From: Bacteroidia bacterium | Lineage (GTDB): Bacteria; Bacteroidota; Bacteroidia; Bacteroidales; GWF2-35-48 | Assembly: GCA_016212695.1 (NCBI GenBank) | Contig: JACREX010000253.1 | Location: 1-32,100, forward strand | DNA length: 32,100 nt | Direction: 5' to 3' | Part shown: positions 1-7,228 of the stretch, in pieces | Position numbering within the stretch: position 1 is the first letter of the stretch | Layout of the letters: each line of letters opens with the position of its first letter | Program-made: the position numbers and the translations under genes | Notes under the pieces: model-generated | Seen by the model: the letters and a program-made list of their open reading frames with translations, nothing else | What the model was told of the DNA's origin: nothing | Databases searched by the model: none

Positions 1-152
1 CCATTGAGCCATTCAACCATTTAACCATTGAGCCATTCAACCATTTAACCATTGAGCCATTCAACCATTTAACCATTGAGCCATTCAACCATTTAACCAT
101 TGAGCCATTCAACCATTTAACCATTGAGCCATTCAGCCATTTAACCATTTAA
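1..152. repeat. 24-bp tandem repeat array, at least 6 copies
   Basis: Six head-to-tail copies of a 24-base unit (ccattgagccattcaaccat plus ttaa) run from 1 to 144. The first five are identical and the sixth differs by one base (a to g near 136). A partial unit, ccatttaa, follows at 145-152. The unit is itself built from related 8-base words (ccattgag, ccattcaa, ccatttaa), so it looks like a minisatellite grown from a shorter repeat. The array starts at the window edge and may extend further left. There are no unique spacers, so it is not a CRISPR array. No function is visible. Confidence 0.95.
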
Positions 153-287
153 AGTATAATTTTACGTTGCAAGATAATAAAAAATAATGGGTTTTTGCAT
201 ATAAAAATCAAGAAATCTTATGCCTTGTTCAAAAAATCCTGCATCGTAAATCAAAAATCCTCCATCTGACATCGTAAATTTTTCATC

Positions 288-454
288 GAAATTCAATAAT
301 TTTCTACCGGGAATCAAAAAATTTTCATGGAGAATCGAAAATCCTTCATAGAGAATCGAAAATCTTTCATAGAGAATCGAAAATCTTTCATAGAGAATCG
401 AAAATCTTTCATAGAGTATCAAAAATCCTTCGTAGAGAATCGAAAATCCTCATA
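288..454. repeat. 21-bp degenerate tandem repeat array
   Basis: Near-identical 21-base units (gagaatcgaaaatctttcat plus a) occupy 330-350, 351-371, 372-392, 393-413 and 414-434. A 20-base unit follows at 435-454, and a more diverged one precedes at 309-329. Further decayed copies seem to lie upstream towards 288. Because 21 is a multiple of three, the minus strand reads as a heptapeptide repeat (ILYERFS) in one frame. That reading has no convincing ribosome binding site or family resemblance, so the array is annotated as a non-coding minisatellite. Together with the array at 1-152 it fills most of the gene-free 520 bases downstream of the thiolase. Confidence 0.85.
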
Positions 455-520
455 AGGCATTCAGTAAACTTAATAAGGCAGTCAAAAAAACCTGTTATTA
501 CAAGCCATATATACCCTTTC

Positions 521-1711
521 TTATGATTCTCTTTTAATCACCGTTGCCATAGTAACACCGCCGCCTCCGCAAATACCGGCAATGCAGAAAGTTTTGTCGA
601 GACGTTTCATGGCATAATACCCGGTGACTAATATCCGGGCGCCGCTGATACCGGTGGGATGTCCTAAAGCAATTGCTCCGCCGTGAACATTAAGTTTTGA
701 TCTGTCCCATTCAAGGACTTTTTCATTAGCAAGGACTTGAATTGCAAACGCTTCATTTACCTCGATAACATCCATGTCTTTTAATGTCATTCCTGCATTT
801 TTCAAAGCGGCGGGAATGGAATAGGCGGGACCTTCACCCATAGTGGATGGATCAACGGCAACCTGTGCATAAGAGACAATGGAGAAAAGAGGTTTTATTC
901 CAAGTTCTTTAGCTTTTTTCCTGTATGTAACAATAAGCGCTGTAGCGCCATCGCTCAATCCACAGGCATTTCCTGCCGAAACGGTACCGTCTTTTCTGAA
1001 AGCGGGTGGGATTTTGCCCATTTTCTCAATATTAATATCGTGACGGATTGTTTCATCTTTATCAAAAATTACCGGCGGAGCATTTTTTGCTCCGGGGATT
1101 TCAACAGGAACGATTTCTTCATTGAACCAGCCGTTTTTCTGGGCTGCTGAAGCCTTAAGGTGACTTTCGACAGCAAATTTATCCTGTTCTTCCCTTGGGA
1201 TTTTGTATTTATCATAGAGATTTTCGGCAGTTTCACCCATTCCCTGTTTAATCAGCGGATCAATACTGTCGCTCCATCCGTCTTCAAGGGTTTTGTTGCC
1301 CATTTTAAAACCTTCCCAGCGTGCGTTTTTAAACAGGTAGGGAATTGTACTCATGCTGTCGAAGCCTCCGGTCATGACAATTTCCGAATCGCCGAGACGG
1401 ATAGCCTGTGTGGCAAAAGCAAGAGCTCTCATTCCTGAAGGACATGCCATATTCAGTGTGATTACAGGAACAGATTTGGAGACACCTCCTTTGACAGAAG
1501 CTGTCCGTGCCGGGTTAGGACCGTTTCCTGCCTGGCGGCAACTGCCGAGGATCACATCGTCTATTTGTTCACCGGTCAATGAAGCGCGTTTTAGCGCTTC
1601 TTTAATAGCAACCGCTCCAAGTTCAAAGGAAGGAGTATCTTTAAGCGTACCGCCAAATTTACCCATCGGAGTTCTTACAGCGGATATTACAACAATGTCA
1701 TTTAGTTCCAT
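521..1711 (-). CDS. Thiolase (acetyl-CoA C-acetyltransferase family)
   Basis: This 396-aa protein matches the usual thiolase length. It catalyses reversible Claisen condensation of two acyl-CoAs, or thiolytic cleavage of a 3-oxoacyl-CoA such as acetoacetyl-CoA, in the cytoplasm. The full catalytic set is visible: nucleophilic Cys90 in NMACPSGMRA, the NEAFA motif at about 319-323, His351 in GGAIALGHPTG, and Cys381 in the C-terminal CGGGG loop. The N-terminal VISAVRTPMGKFGG segment is also typical. It starts at ATG 1709-1711. It is the last gene of a minus-strand series and lies 147 bases downstream of an acetoacetyl-CoA-reductase-like SDR, which suggests C4 acyl-CoA metabolism. The residues after the nucleophile are Pro-Ser-Gly rather than the more common Gly-Ser-Gly, so chain-length specificity cannot be assigned. 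Confidence 0.93.
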   Translation of the reverse strand: MELNDIVVISAVRTPMGKFGGTLKDTPSFELGAVAIKEALKRASLTGEQIDDVILGSCRQAGNGPNPARTASVKGGVSKSVPVITLNMACPSGMRALAFATQAIRLGDSEIVMTGGFDSMSTIPYLFKNARWEGFKMGNKTLEDGWSDSIDPLIKQGMGETAENLYDKYKIPREEQDKFAVESHLKASAAQKNGWFNEEIVPVEIPGAKNAPPVIFDKDETIRHDINIEKMGKIPPAFRKDGTVSAGNACGLSDGATALIVTYRKKAKELGIKPLFSIVSYAQVAVDPSTMGEGPAYSIPAALKNAGMTLKDMDVIEVNEAFAIQVLANEKVLEWDRSKLNVHGGAIALGHPTGISGARILVTGYYAMKRLDKTFCIAGICGGGGVTMATVIKRES

Positions 1712-1775
1712 ATTACTTTAGTTTTAATAATTATTAATTTTATTTTTATAATCTGATTCGTTTTGATAAAATATT

Positions 1776-1860
1776 TAGGAATTAGGATTTGATTTAAACT
1801 ACTTTTTTAAAAAAAAATCCTAAATCCCAAATCCTAAATCCCAAATCCCAAATCCTAATT
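1776..1860. repeat. Intergenic imperfect palindrome (aaatccc/aaatcct family)
   Basis: The spacer between the SDR and thiolase genes contains aattaggattt at 1780-1790. Its exact reverse complement, aaatcctaatt, lies at 1850-1860. Between them are tandem variants of aaatcct/aaatccc. The right arm overlaps the SDR stop codon (1859-1861). The layout resembles the small palindromic spacers common between Bacteroidota genes; it could act as an RNA hairpin or be a repetitive element. Confidence 0.6.
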
Positions 1861-2626
1861 AAATATATTGCCCGCCATCAACTTTTATTACTTCGCCGGT
1901 GATATGACGCGACAGATCGCTGCACATGAAAGCGATAACTTCGGCGACTTCTTCGGGCTGACCGATCCTGCAAAGTATAATGTCTGCCATTGCCTGAGCC
2001 CTTACCGTTTCATCAGCATTTTTCATCATGTCGGTTTCAATCAGGCCGGGCGCTATGGCATTGACATTAACGTTATATTTACCGAGTTCTTTGGCAACGG
2101 TCTTGGTAAGTCCGATAATACCTGCCTTGGAGGCTGAATAATTTGCCTGTCCGAATTTCCCGCGAAGCCCGTTGATTGAAGTAACATTAACGATTTTACC
2201 TGATTTCTGATCACGGAAGATACCGGCGACGGCACGGATATAATTAAAATATCCTTTAAGGTTAATATTAAGAACATTATCCCATTGTTCTTCGGTCATT
2301 TTCCAGATCACACCGTCCCAGTTAACGCCTGCATTGTTCACAAGAATATCAAGTTTTCCGAATTCGCTTACAACATTTGTAACCATTTTCTGGGCATCAG
2401 CGAAATTTGAAATATCTGCCTGGACAACAAGCCCTTTTCTTCCCAAAGCACGAACTTTATTGATCACTTCTTCGGCTTCATCTTTATGTTTCCGGTAGTT
2501 TATTGCCACGTCTGCGCCATATTCAGCCAGTTTAATAGCAATAGCAGTACCTATCCCCATGCTGCCGCCGGTAACGATGGCAGATTTGCCTTCAAGATAA
2601 TTTCCTATTTTGTTTACATTTCCCAT
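1859..2626 (-). CDS. SDR family 3-oxoacyl reductase (FabG/PhaB-like)
   Basis: This 255-aa classical short-chain dehydrogenase/reductase most likely reduces a 3-oxoacyl-CoA or 3-oxoacyl-ACP to the 3-hydroxy form with NAD(P)H, or runs in reverse. Visible motifs are the Rossmann glycine motif TGGSMGIG (about 19-26), NNAG (97-100), and the catalytic Ser150, Tyr163 and Lys167 in YSASK. A C-terminal ITGEVIKVDGG segment is typical of FabG and acetoacetyl-CoA reductases. It starts at ATG 2624-2626. A well-matched Bacteroidota promoter lies about 45 bases upstream, so this gene and the thiolase may form their own transcript. With the thiolase next door, acetoacetyl-CoA/3-hydroxybutyryl-CoA interconversion is a reasonable but unproven role. 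A fatty-acid FabG role is also possible. Confidence 0.92.
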   Translation of the reverse strand: MGNVNKIGNYLEGKSAIVTGGSMGIGTAIAIKLAEYGADVAINYRKHKDEAEEVINKVRALGRKGLVVQADISNFADAQKMVTNVVSEFGKLDILVNNAGVNWDGVIWKMTEEQWDNVLNINLKGYFNYIRAVAGIFRDQKSGKIVNVTSINGLRGKFGQANYSASKAGIIGLTKTVAKELGKYNVNVNAIAPGLIETDMMKNADETVRAQAMADIILCRIGQPEEVAEVIAFMCSDLSRHITGEVIKVDGGQYI

Positions 2627-2671
2627 ATTAAAAAGTTTTTTAAGATAATTAATTTAAAATTTATTAGAAGA

Positions 2672-2702
2672 CAAAGATAAAGGAATCTTTTAAAATTCCA
2701 AA
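2672..2702 (-). promoter_or_regulatory. Predicted Bacteroidota-type promoter for the SDR gene
   Basis: Read on the minus strand, TTTG (2699-2702) is followed by exactly 19 bases and then TATCTTTG (2672-2679). This matches the Bacteroidota -33 TTTG / -7 TAnnTTTG consensus. The predicted start is about 40 bases before the SDR start codon. It implies that SDR-thiolase can be transcribed separately from the upstream mobA group. Confidence 0.6.
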
Positions 2703-2717
2703 TTCCTCCTCAAATCC

Positions 2718-2818
2718 CAAGTTCAAAACTCCAAGTCAAAAGAAAATATTATTTATCCCCTGGAACCTGCCTGCCGGCCCGCCTGTCCGGTAGGCAGGTA
2801 GGCAAGGTTTTGGACTTA
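2718..2818. repeat. Nested palindromic intergenic element with GC-rich core
   Basis: The GC-rich core cctgcctgccgg (2766-2777) pairs with ccggtaggcagg (2787-2798). Outer AT-rich arms caagttcaaaac (2718-2729) and gttttggactta (2807-2818) pair at most positions. GC-rich inverted cores of this kind stand out against the AT-rich spacer and recur in Bacteroidota genomes (recalled, not searched). It lies between mobA and the SDR gene and could act as a terminator for mobA or be a dispersed repetitive element. Confidence 0.65.
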
Positions 2819-2847
2819 TGAATAATATGTATGGTTTTCCCCCTGAC

Positions 2848-3459
2848 TTATCGGGGAGGCTGTTCAAGTATAATTCTTTCAATATCACCAATTGTATTAA
2901 TATTTGTAAATGCTTTTCTGTTTGATTTATTGCCTTTCATGTCCATGTATTGAACATTTATTAATTTCAGAAACTCCCTGATAGAATAATCCCGTGTTTT
3001 TTTTATAAAGGACTGAAGCCTGTTGTTAATTGTTTTTTTATATATAGCATGAAGGGGTTCAATGGAAGTACCTATCCTGGGTATTAAGGCATCACAATCA
3101 GATTTATTATAAAATTCAATTTGCTTTTCAATCAGTTCCCTGTTCAAATAGGGCATATCACAGGGTACAACAAAAATGGCTTCAGAAGAACAATAATATA
3201 ACGATGAATGTATGCCGCCAAGAGGTCCGATGTCTTTTATATTATCTGTGATTATTGAATATTTACTTTTAAAGGCAGTAAAATCAGAAGGATTGTTGGT
3301 TACTATTATTATTTTATTGAATATTTGCTCTAATGTAGATATAGTTGTACTTATAATACTCGTATCATTAAGCTGAATAAAAGCTTTGCATTTCCCGCCT
3401 ATCCTGGTGTTTTTACCCCCTGCTAAAATAACACCTGTCATATTTAATTTTTTATACAT
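2848..3459 (-). CDS. mobA: Molybdenum cofactor guanylyltransferase MobA
   Basis: MobA transfers GMP from GTP to Mo-molybdopterin to make the bis-MGD-type cofactor used by DMSO-reductase-family enzymes. The N-terminal nucleotide-binding signature is clear (GVILAGGKNTRIGG followed by KCKAF). GPLGGI and the metal-binding VVPCDMPYL follow in the usual order. The frame is open to 3501, but that start would overlap the upstream GNAT gene, whose stop is at 3467-3469. ATG 3457-3459 (203 aa) is used here. ATG 3439-3441, just before TGVILAGG, would fit the family N-terminus equally well. The gene is very AT-rich. Its presence fits the two molybdoenzymes encoded at 17439-22953; the one at 17439-20042 should need this cofactor form. 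Confidence 0.85.
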   Translation of the reverse strand: MYKKLNMTGVILAGGKNTRIGGKCKAFIQLNDTSIISTTISTLEQIFNKIIIVTNNPSDFTAFKSKYSIITDNIKDIGPLGGIHSSLYYCSSEAIFVVPCDMPYLNRELIEKQIEFYNKSDCDALIPRIGTSIEPLHAIYKKTINNRLQSFIKKTRDYSIREFLKLINVQYMDMKGNKSNRKAFTNINTIGDIERIILEQPPR

Positions 3460-3466
3460 TTCATTA

Positions 3467-3907
3467 TTATATTGGAAGATACAAACCATAAAAGGGGTCA
3501 TCGCTCAGAGAAAAAAATAACCTCTCTATAAACCCAAGACTCAAAAACAATTTCAGCGATGCAATATTTTTTGCCTTGACTTCACAATATACTTCAGGAA
3601 GTTTCTTTTTCTTTGTATGTGTAATAAGATGTTCAACAAGTTTTTTCCCTATCCCCTTTCTCTGCATCTCTTTTTTTACACCCAATTCTTCAATATGCAG
3701 TTTTCCCCATGAGTATGAAGATACAGCAAATCCAACAACCTGATCAGCAAATTTTGCCACAATGGTATAATTATTTTCACCACCTTTTTGCAGTTCCCCA
3801 GTATTCAACGCATTTACAAGTCCATCCGCACTTAAGGCATGAGAAATTGAAACAACTTCAGGTATGTCTCCTTTGGAGCATAGAACAATCTGTATTTCCT
3901 CATTCAT
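3467..3907 (-). CDS. GNAT family N-acetyltransferase
   Basis: This 146-aa protein has the single-domain GNAT fold, which moves an acyl group from acyl-CoA to an amine. The acetyl-CoA-binding motif A is visible as LGVKKEMQRKGIGKKLVEHL (Q82 to G87 forms the QxxGxG pyrophosphate loop). A later NIASLKLFLSLGF segment matches motif B. It starts at ATG 3905-3907. The stop is about 8 bases before the mobA start, so the two are probably co-transcribed. It lies 55 bases downstream of an acyl-CoA synthetase. GNAT enzymes sometimes acetylate and inactivate acyl-CoA synthetases, but nothing in this sequence shows that. The substrate is unknown. Confidence 0.85.
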   Translation of the reverse strand: MNEEIQIVLCSKGDIPEVVSISHALSADGLVNALNTGELQKGGENNYTIVAKFADQVVGFAVSSYSWGKLHIEELGVKKEMQRKGIGKKLVEHLITHTKKKKLPEVYCEVKAKNIASLKLFLSLGFIERLFFSLSDDPFYGLYLPI

Positions 3908-3962
3908 AATAGCACAGTTCCTGATTATTTGTGTAACTTATCCTCAAAAATATTGCCACCAG

Positions 3963-6107
3963 TTATATTTTTAAAACAAGAGCATCTGCAACGCGAACGC
4001 CATTACCTTCAGGCATCACTAACAGCGGATTGATATCTAATTCCGCTATATGGGTCTCCAGGTCGAGAGCCATGCGGCTGACCTTAACCAGTATGCCGGC
4101 AATAGCCTGAATATCGGCTTTTGCCCGCCCTCTTGCACCTGCGAGTACTTTAAATCCCTTAATCTCTTTTATCATTTCCAGGGCATCTTCAAAAGATAGA
4201 GGAGCCACACGCATTGAAACGTCCTTCAGGATTTCTACAAAAATACCTCCGAGACCAAACATCACTACCGGACCGAATTGAGGGTTATTATTGACTCCAA
4301 CGATCACTTCTGTACCACCGCTGAGCATTTCCTGAACAAGTACGCCGTTTATCTGAGCTTTGGGATTGTAGTTGCGGGCATTTTTCAATACTTCGTTAAA
4401 GGCTGAAACTAATTCCGTTTTATCTTTAATATTCAGTTTTAATCCGCCTGCTTCTGTTTTATGCAAAATGTCCGGCGAGTTGATTTTTAATGCAACCGGA
4501 TAACCGATGGTTTCCGCTATACTGACCACTTGTTCTTCTGAAGATGCAATTTCTTCCTTTGTAACCGGAATACCATACAGAGCAAGCAACTCTTTACCTT
4601 CATGTTCTGTGAGGTTATGTTGTTTATTGGTAAGGAAGGAAATCGCCGATTCACGGATATTTCCGGCAAGCCCTTTTTCCGGGTCAGCTTTTGTTCTTGA
4701 TAAAATTTCTTTTCTGAAAATACTGTATTTCATTAAGGCGCCCATTGCCCTGACAGCTCTGACGGGTGATTTATAAAACTGTATCCCGCCTTCCGATAAT
4801 ATTTTCAATTGATCACGAACAAGGAGGTCGCCGGTAGTCCAGGCTACAGTAACAGGTTTATGAGTAAGTTTTGAAATCTTTACGATATCCTCAGCCATTT
4901 GCTTGCCCTGTTCGCCGGTTATTTGCGTAATGACAATAACGAGAGCGTGAATCTGAGGAATGGCAACAATTACCTGGAGCACTTTCATAAAGTCTTCGGC
5001 TTTATTGATTACCTGTGCAGTTACATCAACGGGATTAAGAGCCGAACCATACGGAGGAATCACTTCCATAATAATCTTTCTGCTTTCAGGGTCTAATTCC
5101 GGGATGTCTAATTTCAGATCGGATGCTTCGTCAGCCATCAATATTCCGCCGCCGCCTGATGTGGTAATGAGACCTATTCCCTTGCCTTCGGGTAAAGCAG
5201 GTATTTTTTGCATCAGGGCAGCAACATCAATCATGTCTTCTATATCATGAGATCTGATAATTCCCTTTTGCCGGAAGAAGGCATCGCAGACAGCATCTGA
5301 ACCGGTCAGTGAGGCTGTATGAGAAGAGGCTGCTTTTTGTCCGACTTCGGATCGTCCTGCTTTTAATGTTACAATGGGTTTTCCGAGTTCCAGCGCCCGG
5401 TCAGCGAGACGGGCATACTGCTTACCATCCTTTATTCCTTCAAGGTAACTGATAATCATTTTTGTGCCTGGATCTTCCAGAATGTATTCCATGAAATCAA
5501 GCGTGTGAAGGTCAACCTCGTTTCCGGTGCTTGCGACATAGCTGAAACCAACACCTGCTTCCTGTGCCAGGCTGAAAATCGAATATCCAAGGGCACCGCT
5601 TTGTGTAATGTAGCCGATTGGTCCGACTTTCAGCGGCTTCACTCCAAGCGATGCGCTGAAGCCTCCGATTGCCTTATCTTTTAACCCGACCGAACCCTGG
5701 CAGTTGGGTCCGCAAATACGCATACCGGACTCTTTTGCCAGTTCGGCTATTTGTTGTTGCATGATTCTGCCTTCTTCACCTGATTCGGCAAAACCGGAGG
5801 CAAAGATAGTGGCGAATTTTATTTTTTTTTCCACGCATTGTTTTAACGCGGGAAGAACCTGTTTGAAGTTTACCGCTAGAAGAGCCAGATCAACAGGTTC
5901 GGGTATATCAAGAACACTTTTATAACATTTAAGTCCTCCGAGAGTATCATACTTGGGATTTACAGGAAATACTTTGCCTTTGTAATCGTGTTCTATTAAA
6001 AAATGCAATGGTTTACCGCTGATGCTGGCAAAATTCTCTGAAGCCCCGATTATGGCGATGGAGCGGGGACTGAGAAAATATTTTAAATCGCAGATTTGTT
6101 GGTTCAT
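3963..6107 (-). CDS. ADP-forming acyl-CoA synthetase (acetate-CoA ligase family), fused alpha-beta
   Basis: At 714 aa this is the fused form of the NDP-forming acyl-CoA synthetases, which convert acyl-CoA + ADP + Pi to acid + ATP + CoA, or the reverse. Domains in order are a CoA-binding Rossmann domain starting at SIAIIGAS (about 16-23), two succinyl-CoA-synthetase-like flavodoxin domains, and a C-terminal ATP-grasp domain (GYPVALKINSPDILHKTEAGG, then AELDINPLLV near the end). The likely phosphohistidine lies in SSHTASLTGSD at about 265. Such enzymes conserve energy from acyl-CoA in fermenting anaerobes, which fits the 2-oxoacid:ferredoxin oxidoreductase at the other end of the window. The substrate could be acetate, a branched-chain acid or an aryl acid. 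It starts at ATG 6105-6107. Confidence 0.92.
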   Translation of the reverse strand: MNQQICDLKYFLSPRSIAIIGASENFASISGKPLHFLIEHDYKGKVFPVNPKYDTLGGLKCYKSVLDIPEPVDLALLAVNFKQVLPALKQCVEKKIKFATIFASGFAESGEEGRIMQQQIAELAKESGMRICGPNCQGSVGLKDKAIGGFSASLGVKPLKVGPIGYITQSGALGYSIFSLAQEAGVGFSYVASTGNEVDLHTLDFMEYILEDPGTKMIISYLEGIKDGKQYARLADRALELGKPIVTLKAGRSEVGQKAASSHTASLTGSDAVCDAFFRQKGIIRSHDIEDMIDVAALMQKIPALPEGKGIGLITTSGGGGILMADEASDLKLDIPELDPESRKIIMEVIPPYGSALNPVDVTAQVINKAEDFMKVLQVIVAIPQIHALVIVITQITGEQGKQMAEDIVKISKLTHKPVTVAWTTGDLLVRDQLKILSEGGIQFYKSPVRAVRAMGALMKYSIFRKEILSRTKADPEKGLAGNIRESAISFLTNKQHNLTEHEGKELLALYGIPVTKEEIASSEEQVVSIAETIGYPVALKINSPDILHKTEAGGLKLNIKDKTELVSAFNEVLKNARNYNPKAQINGVLVQEMLSGGTEVIVGVNNNPQFGPVVMFGLGGIFVEILKDVSMRVAPLSFEDALEMIKEIKGFKVLAGARGRAKADIQAIAGILVKVSRMALDLETHIAELDINPLLVMPEGNGVRVADALVLKI

Positions 6108-6151
6108 AAATTAATTCTTTATTATATTTTGATAATTATTTTCCATAACAT

Positions 6152-6244
6152 TTATTTTTTGCTTTCTATAATTTTCACATCCTGCATTTTTTCCATTGCC
6201 ACACTTACCGGATGTTTCGGGTCTGATATTTTTTTGTAAGCCAT
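6152..6244 (-). CDS. Possible 30-aa micro-ORF after the BRO gene
   Basis: An ATG one base after the stop of the BRO/DinD-like gene opens a 30-codon frame. It begins MAYKKISDPKHPVSVAMEKM, and its last residues are KIIESKK. The near-overlapping position suggests translational coupling. The last residues resemble the end of the 1299-aa methyltransferase (TIIENKK), but that is too short to prove homology. I do not recognise a family. It may be a real small protein, the end of a decayed gene, or chance. Confidence 0.3.
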   Translation of the reverse strand: MAYKKISDPKHPVSVAMEKMQDVKIIESKK

Positions 6245-6245
6245 T

Positions 6246-7085
6246 TCATTCTAATTCTTTTCTTATCTTCCCATGTTTCAGTTGTTTTGCATTTAGCGGG
6301 CTTACCACTTTTTTACCCGTTTTGGCTTCAATTTCTTTTCGTGTGTTACCGGCAATTGTGCCACCTTGTCGGGCAATGATTTTATTTTCGTCAAAAGTAT
6401 ACGGTTTCTTCTCTTTTGAAATTTCTGTTGTGGTGGCTTCGGCAAGCATATTCAAAACCAGTTCAAGGTTGGTCATGTGGTCTCGCAGATTTTCCTTTTT
6501 AAGATTTTTGTGTTGCTTATATTTCTTCACTGATTTACCGCTCCATGCTTGTGTAATGATGTCAGTGAGAGTAGCAAACTCTTGTCCTTTTTTAACTCCT
6601 CTGTTTTCCCATTCATCGGTTAATTCTTTTCTAACCTCAATGCTTTTCATCCGCTGGTTAATCCATTCTTTGCTGTAGCCGAGTTTTAAATAATTTTCCA
6701 TTGCCCTGTCAATACTCATTTCAGGGTCTTGCGATTCTTCAATTCTTTCGTAGCCCACTTTTGCCAGCCATTGTTTAAATGGTTCTGCTTTAGGTGATGG
6801 AATTGATTGAATGAGCCGCAATAATTGTTCGGTATCGGCTACATCGGTTTCTCTCAACTTGCCATCCTCAGCAACTAATTTCAACCGGTTACAATTTGTA
6901 ACCGTTTCATTTCCCTCTTTTAGCAACCTGCTTTTGATCACTTTCCAATAATTTCTTGCTCCTTGATGATCAGGTTGGTCGGTAAGAACCGAAACAATAT
7001 CAACAATAGAGAAATACCATTTCTCTGCTTCTGCATCCCAGTGGCTGCGGATTTTCTTGCTTTCAAATAATTTTATGTTGCTCAT
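6246..7085 (-). CDS. BRO-N domain / DinD-like protein
   Basis: This 279-aa protein begins with a BRO-N-type segment (FESKKIRSHWDAEAEKWYFS, IVDIVSVLT, then ARNYWKVIKSRLLKEG, about 7-57), typical of phage antirepressors and DNA-damage-inducible DinD-like proteins. The C-terminal part (NLKKENLRDHMTNLELVLNM, about 194-213) resembles the matching region of E. coli DinD. Proteins of this class are often carried as extra cargo in restriction-modification loci. It starts at ATG 7083-7085, overlapping the stop of the decayed methyltransferase-tail fragment. It is the last full gene of the minus-strand defence block. A regulatory role (repressor or SOS-linked switch) is plausible, but no function can be assigned from sequence alone. 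Confidence 0.78.
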   Translation of the reverse strand: MSNIKLFESKKIRSHWDAEAEKWYFSIVDIVSVLTDQPDHQGARNYWKVIKSRLLKEGNETVTNCNRLKLVAEDGKLRETDVADTEQLLRLIQSIPSPKAEPFKQWLAKVGYERIEESQDPEMSIDRAMENYLKLGYSKEWINQRMKSIEVRKELTDEWENRGVKKGQEFATLTDIITQAWSGKSVKKYKQHKNLKKENLRDHMTNLELVLNMLAEATTTEISKEKKPYTFDENKIIARQGGTIAGNTRKEIEAKTGKKVVSPLNAKQLKHGKIRKELE

Positions 7086-7228
7086 GGTTTTATTTTTTCC
7101 CCTTCTATAATTTTTATTTCCTCCTCTGTCTATTCATATAGTTTGTAAACCATTTCATCTATTTGCTTTTCTAATGGGCTGGTGCCGGTTTCTGGGTTTT
7201 GGGCTTTGGCGGATAGGATTTTATCAAC
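7082..7228 (-). pseudogene. Decayed duplicate of an Eco57I-type methyltransferase C-terminal tail
   Basis: Immediately after the RhuM stop codon the minus strand reads VDKILSAKAQNPETGTSPLE and onward for about 44 codons. This matches the last 45 residues of the 1299-aa methyltransferase (VDKILAAKEKNPEADTSALE, residues 1255-1274, and onward). By eye about 33 of 44 positions are identical. A TAG replaces the TTG leucine codon of the intact copy after KLYE; the frame then continues as TEEEIKIIEGE to a TGA overlapping the next gene's start. There is no start codon or body. It is the remnant of a second, related methyltransferase or specificity gene, not a fresh duplication, because the two copies have diverged. 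Confidence 0.82.

Noticed and set aside
1-152. CRISPR array
   Set aside because: The repeats are head-to-tail without unique spacers, and no cas genes are present.
162-422. 86-aa minus-strand reading frame of ILYERFS repeats
   Set aside because: It is the translation of a 21-bp minisatellite, has no convincing ribosome binding site or family, and the repeat itself explains the open frame.
2848-3501. Longest mobA start at 3501
   Set aside because: It would overlap the GNAT gene, adds residues not typical of MobA, and lacks a ribosome binding site. ATG 3459 or 3441 fits better.
6196-6678. 160-aa plus-strand reading frame opposite the BRO gene
   Set aside because: It is antisense to a recognisable BRO/DinD-like protein and has no family features, as is true of the other plus-strand frames opposite the minus-strand genes.
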